Assembly: GCA_016165875.1 (NCBI GenBank)
Contig: JABBOT010000003.1
Coordinates: 28,815,816 to 28,879,815 of the forward strand
DNA length: 64,000 nucleotides
Origin: Acanthopleura granulata
Lineage: Eukaryota; Mollusca; Polyplacophora; Chitonida; Chitonidae
Direction: 5' to 3'
In this document: piece after piece, positions 22,521 through 36,182 of the stretch
How positions within the stretch are numbered: the stretch's first letter is position 1
Layout: every line of letters begins with the position of its first letter
Position numbers and translations under genes: made by a program
The notes under the pieces: generated by a model
What the model was told of the DNA's origin: nothing
Seen by the model: only the letters and a program-made list of their open reading frames with translations
Database searches by the model: none

Positions 22521-25500
22521 TATATATGTGATTGCATTACAAAGAAAAATGCGTTGTTGAATACTCCATAGCCAGAGAGCGGGACAAACAAACCATAACC
22601 ATATCGAAATATATTCTGCAGGACAAAAAGAACAACATACCTCACCTGCATTTACCTGATCAAAATCTTCCACTCACCTTTGATAGAGATACCTGTATCA
22701 GTCGAATACTTACATGTATATATCTTGAACTGGTCCTGTTACACTGATACTACACACTCACATCTGTTACAGTCTGGCTAACTGCTGTCTGAACTCCTCT
22801 GTGCATATATAACTATGCTGTATACTGGTATATATAAACCATTAGGGAACAGGGGGCAAAGTCCACTTGTATGCATGGCTGTCTTGTTTGGCTATAGGAG
22901 GCTCAGAGCTCTAATTTTTTTTTTTCTTTTTTTACGCTTACATAATAATAATATATACATGCACATACTGCGCATGCATCTTTTTCCTCCACCTTCATTG
23001 CAGCCAACCTTCCACCAATCACCACATGATCAGATCTTATACACATGTTTGACCACATTCACAATTTAATATTATTTTTAATGGCCAATCAGATTAGTGG
23101 TTTCTATGAACAGATGTTTGGAACCATATCCCTGACCCAGTTAGAGCTAAGGATATATAACTACTTAGCTAAATAACCAGTTTATCCATCAAAGATGTAA
23201 AGTCCTATCAATATGTATTGTAAAATACATGTTTGTATCATTTTTATATTGTAACAGGAGCAACTGTGTGAAAGCAAATGCACACAGAATCAATAGTAAG
23301 TACTATGTATTTATTTTATGGTCAAGCAACTTGAAATGTGCACTTCAAATTTCTGCAAGTCATCATTTAAAATATCAGCCCACAGAGCTGCATTTAAAGC
23401 ACATGCTGCAAGTACAAGCACTTGTGAGTTCAAACATAGAACTCTGGCATACCAAGTTCAAAACCAGTGACAATACTTTACTTAACTTCAGAGATTTCAT
23501 GTTTTCTCTACATAATGAAATGGCAACAAAGTCAAATGTGGAATATAACACCTTACCCCCACCCCCCACAACTGGACCTATACTTTACACTCTAAAAACA
23601 CAGGTAGTTTACAACGGGTAGCTTACATGTTCATGTACATAAAATGTTATAAAAGCCACATGCACATGTGAATAGGCATTAGTACAGACCACCCATTTGT
23701 TGTCACATGTTCTCAAGGCCATAACAGACAGATTAGAGTATTAGTTATAACAATTTAGCTCTTAAAAAGCAACTTTTATGTCAAAGCCTCTGTGTCCTGA
23801 AAGCAAGGTAAAACGATAAAGATTAAGATAATCTGAATGGTTTTTCCAAATTGTAAATGAAATTGCAATGTATTAAAACTGACAGTGAAACAGAATTTTC
23901 CTCTTGTTTCTACTGTGCCTGGAGCGACATCACGGATGAACACAGGAAGCCACGCACGAACACACGTCACCAATCGCTGACGTGCATCCAAAAATGCAAA
24001 AATCCCAGAATAAATGCCATACAAAATTATCACGTCACACTGGAAAATTTTACAGATTCAGCCAAAGATTTTGTTTTTTAAGGAATCTTCAGTTGAATAG
24101 GGTTAGGTTTGTTCTGAAGGCTTTCCCTCATATCAATTTTAATATTTCTACCCAGTTTCTATTGTAACCAGAGTGGCGCGTTAAGGACACCATGTCTGCT
24201 TCAGAGTATACAGGTATGGCCACCTTGTGAATGTCAAGGTTTATACACTACACACGTTCGACTGTGTCTGTTCAGACACTGTCCTGAATGGAAGGGAACA
24301 CATTCTCTTCTTTTAATCATGTTCAAAATATTGATGAAGTAGGCCATGAGGAGTGTAATGACGAATCTTATCTCTAATCAAAAGCTACGGTCACACAAGT
24401 ATCGATCTAGTTTAATTCAAACAGTGTGTCAAAACATGTACTCTTCAAAGTAGTTTGGCACAGGGAAGCTGTCACAGTAATACATTGTATGACTGAACTG
24501 GTTTGGTCTAGTTTAACCAAGTTCCTTATGATTCGTTGATTGCTTTGATCATTGGATACCGTCCCCATTCAATTCCAGTTATTCAATATGTTTCGAACAC
24601 GGTTAAGTTCGGTTTCTATGTGAATTATATTCATATAAGCTTTGATAAGAAATACCTTGTATCACCTAAAATAAACAACAACAAGTATCCCTCATCCCAT
24701 AAACAGCAATGAATCAACGTCTGTCGAGGTTTTATCCATAATTTCAGTTGCACTACTCTCGGTGTCGTCTGCTACCTCCACTGTTTATAAACAAATCAGG
24801 TCAGGTGTTTCACGTAACATGACTTTTTTCTGCCACAGAAAACGGCTAATCATAATGCCAAACACCTTTCGGACATAAAACAACACTGCCATCTAGTTTG
24901 GATCAAGTGAGAATTCAAATGAGAATGAAACTGATCACAGGAGAATGAAACTGGTCAGAGGAATAAGTTCAGAAAAGTGTGATCGCTTGTGCATCTCATG
25001 TCAAACTAGTTTAGTTCAATGTCAAACAACTTGTAGTGAGACTGCAGTTAAATTATATGTATACCTTAGTCCCCTTGTGACTACACTGATGAACATTATA
25101 CAGCAGTTCTCTGTTCAGCAAACAAGTCACCTTTAAATCATTATTTAAACAAATTTATATTTGCCACATTAAAACAACAGGCCAAAGTACACATCGTCTG
25201 AAAGACAATTTCATGGTGATTCCAAATATGGTCTTCATTATTTTTTGGCATTTATTTTTACAGTGACTGAAACGGAAATAAGTACCAAGGTGCTAGAGTG
25301 GACTATTTGGATAGTGATGTCACAATCTTTTTAGCTGCATAACATCCTCTGACTGCTATACGTCTATGTTCTACATGAATATATATTTAGAACAACACTT
25401 GTATTTGTAATTAATGTGGAAACACAACAGTTACAGCTTGTTTAGCAGCAAAAAAGTATCTGTGACGTCTCTGTGTTTCGCTATGGTCTAAAAAGTCCAA

Positions 25501-28500
25501 CACAGCATCTAAATCTTTACTTCCCTTTTAATCACCATAAAATGAAAACAAATGGCAAAATATAATGAGCCACATTTGGAATCAACACGAAATTGCCTTT
25601 CAGATAATGCGTTCTTTCTAAGAATGTGGTCTGTTCTTTTAATTTGCCATGAATTGTACCACATGTATATCGAAAAATCTTTGGCTCTCCAAATCATGAA
25701 CTTTTGCTTCAGACAGTTACAAAAACTGTTGAGTCTATAATGGATTAAATTATTTTGGTCAAGAGAGATTCTACATGTACAACAGCACTAATGTAGGTAA
25801 CGGTCAGAGACAAGCAGATGGCCTGTCTATCAAATCCTCTGTTTTCACACGACTTTTAATGAGATTTTTGCTACGAGAGGCAGTGAGGAAAATATCCAAG
25901 GTCTAATATTCCCTACATGTATCCCTGGTGCCCAAAATCTACGCTGCTCAATCAGTGCAGTATAATGATAAAGACTTCAGGGGTCGTTCAATCGCCGAGA
26001 TTTCAGAAGTCTTGACAACTGTTTGCCATTTTAGTTTGCGAGTGATTACTGAACCCTGAATTATAGATGGTTAGCTAATCACATGATGCAGCAAACGGAT
26101 GACAGCCCAGCTGACAGCTCGGAGTTTGCGATAAGACTGAAGTGAGAATCAGCATGAGCAGGCAGCCAAGCGTGTCGGTCATCTCAACCTAATTAAATTC
26201 ACTTTCATTTGCACACAAATACAAATAAGCTAAGTTTATGGGCAGTTTGTGAACAGTTTATGTTGTCTTCACACACATCAGAGTATGTACTGAGGTACAT
26301 TTTCAAAAACAGTGCATTGTTTAATGTAAATCAAGTATCCAGGAATGGTTATAACACCAATAAGCTAAAGGTCAGGACACTGTGTATAAAAGCTGTGAGT
26401 GCTATGCTTGCAGAGGAAAGGATTTTTATCCCTAATTGCCTAAGCAGCATTCTGGGTGATGTAAATTCGTACTTTTAGACATGTCAGACTAGTGGAGATA
26501 TATTTAAGTTGTGGATTTGTGGATTGCATTCATTTTCAACTGAAAACCAGTGCCAGTATGTGCAGAGTGGAACAAGGGCTGCATAACCCATCATATAGCT
26601 GATACTATATTGGCAACAAACAGGGTTTTCTGAAATTGCCTTCATTATAGTCTGATGGGTTAGGCAACACGAGACAGTTTGTGGCCCTCACTCGTTCTGT
26701 GGTTTGGACACATCCAAGCATACTGTTCGTGATAACATAAACAGTACCTCTACATGTAGGCCTACAATCCACATGATTCAATCTCATACATGTTAGTTTA
26801 CTTCACACCTGATTCATATGGTTTTAAGTAGGCTTCTGACTTGTTGCAGGAAACAGATATGATTTGGGCACTGGATAAATCAAAAATGATTATTCACTTC
26901 TTTGATGTTATATTTCAGCTGACAATCAGATTTTCATTTTAAGCCAGCGTAACGTATATTCATTGTTAAGCATATCAATGTATTACTTTCATGTCCCAAC
27001 ACGGATAACAAATCTCCTAATCAATTCATCACTGAAGATATATAATATCAGTAATGAAATGTTCCGACATAATGATACCATGCAGGATAGCAATGAGCAA
27101 AATCATATGCTGGCTTTAATGTTAATCAGATATGTCACTGACTTGCTTGGGGTCAAAGTGTCCTTCACCAAAAAAGGGTCTGTGAATGGATAATAGGGCA
27201 AAAATTAAAAAGGGGTCGTGCATTGTATACATGATATACATGTATATGCCTATGTTTAATGGAGATACATGAAGAAATGTAGCCCGGGACCACAGTCTAA
27301 GGGTGGCTTACCTATACCGATACGTGGTGACCGCTGGCAACACATAGCCTGAGGGATATGTGGACCTGATTTATGTTTAAAGCTTGTAAAGAGCTACCTA
27401 CTGGTTCAATTCCACTGCATGCACGTTAGATTCTTCCTGAATACACATGAAACATGACAATTCTGAAAGCTGAAATATTTACGCACATTTTGCCACAATT
27501 GCTATTTGCCTTTACATCACCATTCTCCTGTAAATATTACCCAAAGTCGAAAAATGGGTCATATTTAACAGGTCGCCACGTGCTGCTATGTTTTTAAAAT
27601 CTGTGTCAGTGAGGTGCTCATGTCCACCTGCAGCTGACCTTTCCATGATATCATATCTTGAAATTTACATCCATACAAAACAAATCTATGCCTTCAATCA
27701 ATTTTCATAAAGGTCAACCCAGGATACCCACGTGAGGTAAGCAACAACACTGTTTATTAGGTCGACAAGCATGTGAGCGTAAGTCACTAATGTGATTTAT
27801 CTGAGATTTACTATTCGTCAATGCTACAGAATGTGAAAAAATCTGGCAAAAGAACAGGGAATGTCTTGGTGAACACAGATTATCTCAGTTTTACCAGGTT
27901 CATGCATGTCACGGTCCATTTCGTAACGCGGTGTTTCTCTGCGCTAAGCTACGTTTTCATACCACTATTTTAACCCGCATAGCTCCTCGGCAGTGATCTA
28001 AGCCTAACCCCATATTAACAATCACAACCGAGATCCTTGACTAGAATAAATGGAGTAACGAAATAGGCTAGATGTTTAAAAAAAAATAAGAACAGAACAT
28101 TTTGGGTCACAGACGGGCTATCTAGGACATTTCTGCTTACTGCCCTTGTTTCATGTGTCTGTGTTGCTAGTCAGTGAAGCGTAGTGGGTTGTACCAAGAA
28201 CGATAGCAAAGGTGAATGGAAGGCCGGTAAGACTGGGCATTCTCTAACATGTCAACCACAACACGATCGCATCTGTTGTTGAAATCTGCAGTCCAACACA
28301 TCCTCATTATTTAAATATTCCTCCCACATACATGTACAACAATACAGCAAACCGGATCAATGCTAAATGTGACGGAGAATACTTACTATGATGTTGATAA
28401 ACAAACTGGTAAAAACTGGAACAGAATTTTTCGGCGTCGTTCCAGTAGTTACAACCACAGCTTTAAGCCACGAACCAGTTCACCCTGGTGTTTTATTCGT

Positions 28501-28522
28501 TACTACGCTCTAGAAGATTACA

Positions 28523-28582
28523 TGACGTCTGCGCGGAGAACATTTGGACACGTGACGATTTGCGGTAGCTGGTCGACGTCAA
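28523..28582. promoter_or_regulatory. Candidate DNAJC8 promoter motifs (CRE-like and E-box)
   Basis: Within 60 bp lie TGACGTCT (28523), CACGTGAC (28549) and CGACGTCAA (28574), in a stretch locally richer in CpG than its surroundings and about 260-320 bp upstream of the DNAJC8 ATG. CREB/ATF and USF-type sites of this kind are common in housekeeping promoters. Whether it also drives CPT1 in the other direction cannot be told. Confidence 0.4.
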
Positions 28583-28840
28583 TGCGAGGGTTTAAAGGGT
28601 GCACACAAACATCATCGATTCCTTGGTTTAAGAACAGGGTATCATGACAGGGAAATTTTGCATTGACTGATATATGGATGATAATCGGCAAGAAAACATT
28701 TGTCTATAGACGTGACCAGTGGGTTGGGATTTTTATTTTCTCCTCTTTTCCCCACACGAGAATGGGATGTCAATGTAACCCTCATTATTAGTAGCTCTTT
28801 TGCGGAAGAAGGTAGAAAATGTCTTCATCGAAACGATAAA

Positions 28841-31800
28841 ATGGCGGCGTCGGAGGAAAGTGCAACTTCTGAAAGTTCCAAACCAGAAATAGATACAAGT
28901 GAAACATTTAATGAGTTTTATTCAGAGGTAAGAAGAGAAACACGCACACAATTATTCACCCATTCATACATCACAGAGTAGCGTCAGACCCCAAATTTCG
29001 TGGTTTTAAAATAATTCTTCGCGCTGAGTGTCGTGAGAATTTTATGTTTACTCTCCACAGTCTTCGAAACTAAGAAATCTGACACGCATCTAAAATAAGC
29101 AAATTGAGGGGCAGTTGTAAGATTAGGGCTGTGTCTGGGTTCGTCGCTGACCCACTTTTCCAGTGTTTATTGTGAAAAGGGCATTCCTCAATGAATTGGC
29201 GTCACTGTACCACTTGAAACCACTCCCGTTTTTGCCATTGTCAATGGGGGCCGCAATGCGCGTACTCATGTTGTTAATATGTAGGTTTTATGAGGACCAT
29301 AACCCCCCCCCCCCCCAAATGGTTGGAATCCATTGATGCGTACTATAAACATAGGCAGTGGTAATCGGTAGTTCTTTCTAACTAGAAATAAAACTGAAGT
29401 CTGGTGTTCAATTTAGTAAATTATTAATGGCACTTGACAGAAAGAATAGTTCAAGAAATTCTTTACAAATGGCAAGTAAACTATTCAGGTATCCCCGCTG
29501 ATAGGTCAACTCGGATATCAAAAACTAAAACTACAGGATTCAATAATTATTCTTGGTGTGCCGTGTTTTCTCAGTCACTGAGAAAATGAGGAATCATGTA
29601 TCACGGTCCTTAGAGTAGGTTCTTTTACAGCATCTTTCAGTCTGTTATCACTACCTGGCAAAAACTTGTGGCTCAGATACACAAGATTTCTGTAAAACTT
29701 GAATAAGGCTTATTTAATATTAGAAAGTCAAGAGATATGTGAACAGTAAAAAAATAATAATAATAAGACAGTGAGATGTGGTTCAGGTTTTTCATTGTGG
29801 CCTGTAGAATAAACCCAATGAACACATACTTGGAAGTCTGAATTTTTTTGTAATCTGTCAACGGGGAATATTCAGGAAGACTGAGTAAACATAGTGAAAA
29901 GCTACATCTCTAATTTGGAGTGTACCTGTTAGGTATTTTTATCAACAAGAAAGAATAAAGCTAATGAAAATTGGTATTAAAGAGTGATAACATCATGAGA
30001 GTGCATAGGTATTGCCATTTTCTCACCATCTTTCATCATAAATATTGGCACATGAGTCAAAGTTTTTGGCTGTACAAAACAGACACACTGGAGCAATATT
30101 TGTTTGTCATTTGTCACCTGACCTGTGTGCAGTAGCCATTTAATGATGAAAAGGCAAGATTGTAGTTATTCATCCTGACTCCTGAGGGGGTGAACTTTGA
30201 ATTTGTTGGTATGATTGTAAAAATTGGTACTTATGTTTTTTATATACATGTACTTCCTCATTTCCAACCACTGGCCATCGACCATTAAAATTAAATGGTT
30301 TTCAGTCCAGTTCCTTGTTTCATCTTAATTGACTAAATGACAAGTGGTTTTGTAAAGTATATGTGAATTAGTACTGCCAAAAACAACAGGATGCATTGGT
30401 TTCCCTTTTGCACTGTTCTGATTTTTTCCACCTGTACAGCAGGCAGCTTCTGGGTGGACACAACTCTGTCAAAATCTGTCGGTGTCAGATTTTGGTGTGT
30501 GAATTGTTATCAGTGTGAGAATTCCATGACTAGATGTGACATTGGGCCATGTTACACCCATGATATTTTGGCAAGATATTTTGCATGTAATGTCATAGCA
30601 CCAGTCAGTGCAAATCATATATCAAGCTTTTAAAGGAGCGCAAACTCTTTTCAGACATTATGCGTTAGCGTTCGCAAATGCTGTAGTATTAAGTGGCACT
30701 TTAATAGATGTAATAAAATATTCTTACCCGAAAAATAATGAACGGCAACCTGAATTGAACCAGACTGTCTTTCTTGTTGTTTCAGGTGAAAGAGATTGAG
30801 AAGAGAGATTCTGTGCTTACTTCTAGCCAGCAGATAGCCCGTTTAACCAGACCCGGAGCCACATACTTCAACCTCAACCCATTCGATGTGAGTTGGAATA
30901 CATTACCTGGGAAGTGATGTGTTATAATCAGCTTTGGTTTTGTTCTGTCCAACACACAGTTGCCAAATTTCGCATATGGAAAAGAGAAAATATGTCTCAT
31001 GTTACGGTTGTTGTCAAAGGCATAGAGCTGTTGCTCGCAGCTGTTGCAGAGAATCATGCCTGGCGGATTTTTAGTGAGTTTTGGTTTGGCTCATGATTGA
31101 CCCATATGCATGACAAAGTAATAAAATTATCTCACAGCGTTTGTTGCAAAAAAGATAAAGTCCAGACGTGCTTTGTACATTAAAGCACCATTAGAAATTT
31201 TCATTCAGTGCATGTTTGTTGTTGCAAATTTCTCGAGCCTCAAGCATGAATTCTTGACTGATACAATTTAAAAGCTTTTGATGATCTTGATATAAATTGC
31301 CGTGCCTGGTTCAGACACTGGCAGAATATACACAAGTGCACTGAAAATTTAGTTACAACTTAAAAATTTAGTTTATTATTTACAATGTTACACAACAGAG
31401 GTATTAAGGATGAATTTGTTTATAGATGGATTCCCATGGATATATGTACTTGTTTAGTTAGCTTTCAAATTGCAGTTGAAATGTCATAAATATAATCTTT
31501 TTTGCCCTCAGGTACTACAGCTTGACCCAGAATTGCCTTTTGCGGATATAAAGAAAAGATACAGACAGGTAGTGAATTTGGCCTTGTCCTCAGATTGAAT
31601 GCCATTATAAACCAGTCTTCCGTATTTGTGGAATTAGCTTGATTATAAAGTTTTCTAGATTTAATGGCTCAGTGATTAAGTTGCATGGCTTCAGACCTTG
31701 ATGAACTGAACACGCAAGATGCAGGTTCTATCCTGGTTTTGAACAGGGAATTTCTAGATTCACCCACTTACATCGTTTTATGGCCCTTGGTGGCAATAAA

Positions 31801-34800
31801 TAGTTGATGGCCTGTACATCTCTGGTTTCTTGGCTGTAGAATTGTATTCATGTTGATTTTGTGTTCAGAATGGTAAGTACTGGAATTAATGTAGGAAAAA
31901 TGCTGTTTTCACCCTGCTGTTATTATTCTGGTCTATGACTCTCTCATTTGTGCGTGAGGGGAAAAAAGGCGATAAAAAAATAAAGCCCAATTAATAAATC
32001 TTTTGCCAAAGACTGGTTTATAGTCGAAGCATTGTTACACCTTAGACCTGTACTGGCTAGGCAAAATTTGCTGATTGAAGTAAATTACATAAGTAACTGT
32101 CATTCTTGGGTAAAAATAATGAATAACGTGTACACAGACTTTTGTCTTGTTAACTATATTGACATCCTTGATAAGGATATTATCATGCAATGTATTTATG
32201 CTTGCTGCACATGAAGAGAAAAGTCCCATATTGTTTCATTGTTTACAGATGTCAATATTGGTTCATCCAGACAAGAACCCTGATGATCATGAGCGTTCTC
32301 AAAAGTCATTTGAAGGTAAATAATGCCCTCACCAGGTGAAGACATCCACCTTATGATTATGGTACTGAAGCCGCTTTTGCAAGACTTTTTATTAAAAACA
32401 GTTCTTCATAACTTTTCTGGTGAATCACTTTGCCTTATGGCGCTAGCACCTAGACAACATAATTTTAGAAAAAATTTAAGAAAACTTTGATTGATTGAGA
32501 ACTCTTGTGAATATGTGCGTCTTATAAACCTCTAGTACTGGCTGGGATGCATAAGGTGCGTAGGATAGGGAAGAAGTGGATTGTTTGAAAGGCCTTGGTG
32601 AGGGTATGGGGTCAACAGTGTTCGCGTGGCTGTTAACGCAGTCCTTCATTTGTCAAAGACCACTTAACTTCCCCCAGTATGGTGTGTATTTCTGGATGTG
32701 ACATATTTGGAAAGTTCATCAGTAACTTACCAATGATAATTGGTTTAACCTGGGTTTCCTGTGTCCTGTATCCATAAAATTGACCCCAGTTGTGTAAAAA
32801 CTCTTAAGTATGGTACTACAAATAAATAAATAAATAAATAAATAATTAAAGAATTAAACTTTTCTTTGTACAGATTTGCATGCTCATATTGCACTGTGCC
32901 TTGATCAGTGGGATTGTACTCTCTGTACCCTGCCTTGGAAACATTCATGTTAGAATAATATGAGTATTTAATATATCTATAATACTGATTACTGAATCCA
33001 CATAATTTACTCTTATTACTCTTAGGATAGTGAAAATTCTCATTGTGTTTTTATTTGCAGCTGTAAATAAGGCATACAAAACATTAGAGAATGAGGAGGG
33101 ATACAAAAGATGTAAAGAAATCATAACAGAAGCCAGATCAAGGACAGATGAAATGGTATGGCTATGAAGTGAGACTTAGTGATCCTACGTCTTGAAAACT
33201 TGTGGATATACCGATAGACTATTGAAAAAGAAATATGTATTAAGATTCCTGTAAATATTTTGGATAATGCAGCAAGTATACAAGGTACATGTATTTCACT
33301 AATTGATGGCCCTCCTTGAGACAGCAGCCAAAGCTGGTTTTATGTAAACCCGTTCTGACGTGAGTAATATTCAAAGGTAGAGAGGTCTGGACTAACTACA
33401 ACTTAGGTAAGGAATATTCTATAGTAGTTTGTAATAGAATTTGCAGATGTGAAAAGTTCTCTTAGGACAATACAGATGATCACAAAAGAATTGATTTGAA
33501 GTTAGTTGCCCTGGCTGTTTCTAAATAATGGTCTGTTCAGCTGAGATCTACTGTTTACTTTGATTTCATATATGACTTTTTAGACATTAATTTTTTGGCA
33601 GATAAAACAGAAAAAGAAACAATTGAAAAAGGAAGGAAAGCCTACAGATGTCCCAGAAGACCTTCCAGAAAAGGTGATTATGATTTCTTTTAGATTCAGT
33701 TTTTGAAATTTACAGAAATGTGTGGTGTTATTAAGCAGTATTCTGTCGGCTTTTCTTCAGGTGTTTTCACATAAACAGAAATTTTTCATATTAGGTATTT
33801 CCCAAATAATAGTATAGAATTATTTTAGAATGGCATTGACCATGTGCTGACCATGCTGACCATGCTGACCGGATCTGCATTATCCCCTGCTTCCTGGCTT
33901 TGGATGACCTCGTTTACAGTGACTGGATAGGTCAAACGTTAACATTGATCAGAATGGTCGTTTCAAAACCTTAGTGAGTAGATTGAAATGAAGTTGAATT
34001 GTCGACTTCACTTCACAAAGTAGGGAACCAAGAATCAAACTAAGTGAATGGACATGTTCAACAGGAGATGGGCTGGGAGTAGATTTCATTTTAGATTTAG
34101 CAATCGATGAGTCGTGGGCATGACAATTATCCTGATTCTCCAACCTTTTCAACCACCTCAGCAACTAATATTTTGAAACATTCTGACAGAATGTGGAGAA
34201 CTTGCACATTTTTATGAAGGTTGCATCGTCAATCACACAAACAGATCATTTTAAGCATCATTTTCATAATCATTGTATGCCTAAATTTCACCACAAAAAG
34301 TGCTTTAGTGGTTGAAAAGGTTGAAGATTTGAATGCATTCTTTTTTACCTCTAATAAACCTATCCTGATAAACAAGACAATGGTTATCTCTGTAATCATA
34401 GCAACTCTAAGGGACACTATTAAGGTAATGCATTTAGCAGAATTTTTAAGGACTGAAAACAGTAAATTTTTCTTAAATGAAGAGTTAGAATATACATCTC
34501 ATTTGGATGCTTTGATAGATACATTGACTTTGATGGCGTTTAAGGACACCCACAAAGATGTGTTAATTGAAATCCATTCTAGTGGTAACCATTATGTCTT
34601 TTATAGGTATGAAGATTCAGATTGTTGGAAAACGATATTTGTCATCATTGTCTGTTTACAGTATCAACATGCTGTTTATGTACAAACGTGCAAGCTTTTT
34701 GCAGACTTGGAAAGAATGAGACAAGAGCGAGAAACAAGGGAAATGCATGAAAGGTATTTTCACTTTTTGGTAAAGATATTGTATGATCCCGCTAATGGAG

Positions 34801-36182
34801 AGTGTAAAAAAAGTAAAATAAATAAACAGCGACAACTTAATGTGTAGATTTACTCCAGTGCATTGAATAGAGTAAGGGCAAGGAAAATATTTTATCTGTG
34901 TTTAATGTGGAATGACTTTCTTAATTGGCTTGTTGTCCTTTTTTGTAGGAAAAGAAAAGCAGAGGAAGAAATTTTAGAAGAGGAAGGTAAAAAACTTAAT
35001 GCTGAATGGAAAAAAAATTATGAGGTAAGTGTTGGTGAAAATGGAAAGAATTTGTTAGGAAATGTCTTTGGAACTTGTTCTTGCGAAAAGGCAAACATTG
35101 ATTTACATTGTTGGAAGGATTTGTGAGATTCATGACCTGCTTTATCAGAATGTGAGGCCTTCACAGGTGTCTCTGAAAACTGGCATGTTGATAGGCTGGA
35201 TATTAGTGCCTTTGCATTGTTATCACTTGAATATTTATTCAGTGTGATGACAACGTAGCACTTTTAGTATTTGTACACTAGAGAGGTGTAATATTTGCAG
35301 TTAACACAACTGCGTTGTTTTATCTACTGCAGTTCCTCATCCTTTTTGTGAATGAAAGAGCAACGTTCAGTGTGATTTATGGACCTGTTTAATTTTGAGT
35401 TTACATGAACGTGAAGAAAGCCCTAACTGAGGTAAATATTAAGAGCCCAGATTTTACTGTTTATATGTGATCATTTGCCAACTACATGGATCATGCTGCC
35501 ATCTCTGCACTGGTTTTACTCTCTACACTGTATTCTGTTTTATTATTGTTCTGTGTTTTGTTTTTGATAATTAGGAGAGTCGTGCTGGCAGGGTGGACAG
35601 CTGGAGAAGCTGGAAATCTGCAGGGAAAAAATCAAAGAAGTCATTCAAACCTCCAAAACATAAAGCAGAATCAAGGTAACAGGGAATGGCTGAACGCCTG
35701 GTACCAGGACCTTAACCTCAGTTTAGTGATATCAAATGCTCTTCCCTATTAAACTCACTGTAGCGTCACATTCACTTTTGCCTTTGGAAGAAAATCTGTG
35801 CGTCACATGCAGTAAAGTTGTCCGTTAAAGACTTAGGGCAAGTTTTTGACACTTGACTCTCCAGTTTCTTTCATCCATTAGTCTCAACGGTGCAGTATAC
35901 ATGTATGTGACATATTCCTGTGTACAACATTGTAGTATACATGTATGTGACATATTCCTATGTACAACATTAAGCACCAAGCCGTTGACCAATTTTAACA
36001 CAGGTAAAACATTTTGAACAAATTTCCCTGATGACCTCATGATATAATCAGGACCTGGGTTTCTACATGTGTGTAATCCATATTTGTGTTTTTCATATGC
36101 AATAGCTGTGATGTAAATTAGGATCCGATCATTCTGTTTAATAATATATTTTTCTTTTGTTTTCAGACTTGGGGGTGAATGA
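28841..36182 (+). CDS. DNAJC8: DnaJ homolog subfamily C member 8 (complete)
   Basis: DNAJC8 is a nuclear J-domain co-chaperone associated with spliceosomal complexes that partners Hsp70. Ten coding exons: 28841-28927, 30786-30887, 31512-31568, 32249-32315, 33061-33155, 33602-33673, 34662-34753, 34949-35024, 35575-35675, 36167-36182. All borders are GT-AG and phases match. The total is 765 nt, 254 residues plus stop (human 253). Visible blocks: FYSEVKEIEKRDSVL (about 27-41), LTRPGATYFNLNPFDVL (about 49-65), J-domain with HPD at 88-90, KKKQLKKEGKP (about 139-149), a charged coiled-coil stretch (about 170-215), GRVDSW (about 221-226) and a Lys-rich tail. The start ATG follows AAACGATAAA and opens MAAS, as in vertebrate DNAJC8. 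It is divergent from CPT1. A possible ATTAAA signal lies at 38035-38040, with no AATAAA seen before it, so the 3' end is uncertain. Confidence 0.96.
31664..31860 (+). mobile_element. tRNA-derived SINE with clear A and B boxes, DNAJC8 intron
   Basis: 'atggctcagtgattaagttg' resembles an A box and 'gcaggttctatcctgg' a B box about 60 bp later, followed by a non-tRNA tail. I found no second copy, so family membership is unknown. Confidence 0.6.
32745..32855 (+). mobile_element. SINE family 1 relic with (AAAT)n tail in a DNAJC8 intron
   Basis: 'cctgggtttcctgtgtcctg', 'aaaactcttaagtatggtac' and a clean (AAAT)n tail at about 32819-32848. Strongly diverged. Confidence 0.55.

Larger units (their letters stand above)
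17818..28522. other. Intergenic DNA and/or CPT1 5' non-coding intron
   Basis: No coding exon is recognisable in 10.7 kb. It contains the tandem repeat at 18330, dispersed repeats at 19826 and 22314, a MITE-like element at 20744 and the (TA)n run. The acceptor at 17818-17819 implies a CPT1 leader exon somewhere upstream; donor-like sites on the minus strand (for example near 20380 and 27311) are candidates only. From 23000 to 28500 I see nothing identifiable. Confidence 0.6.
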
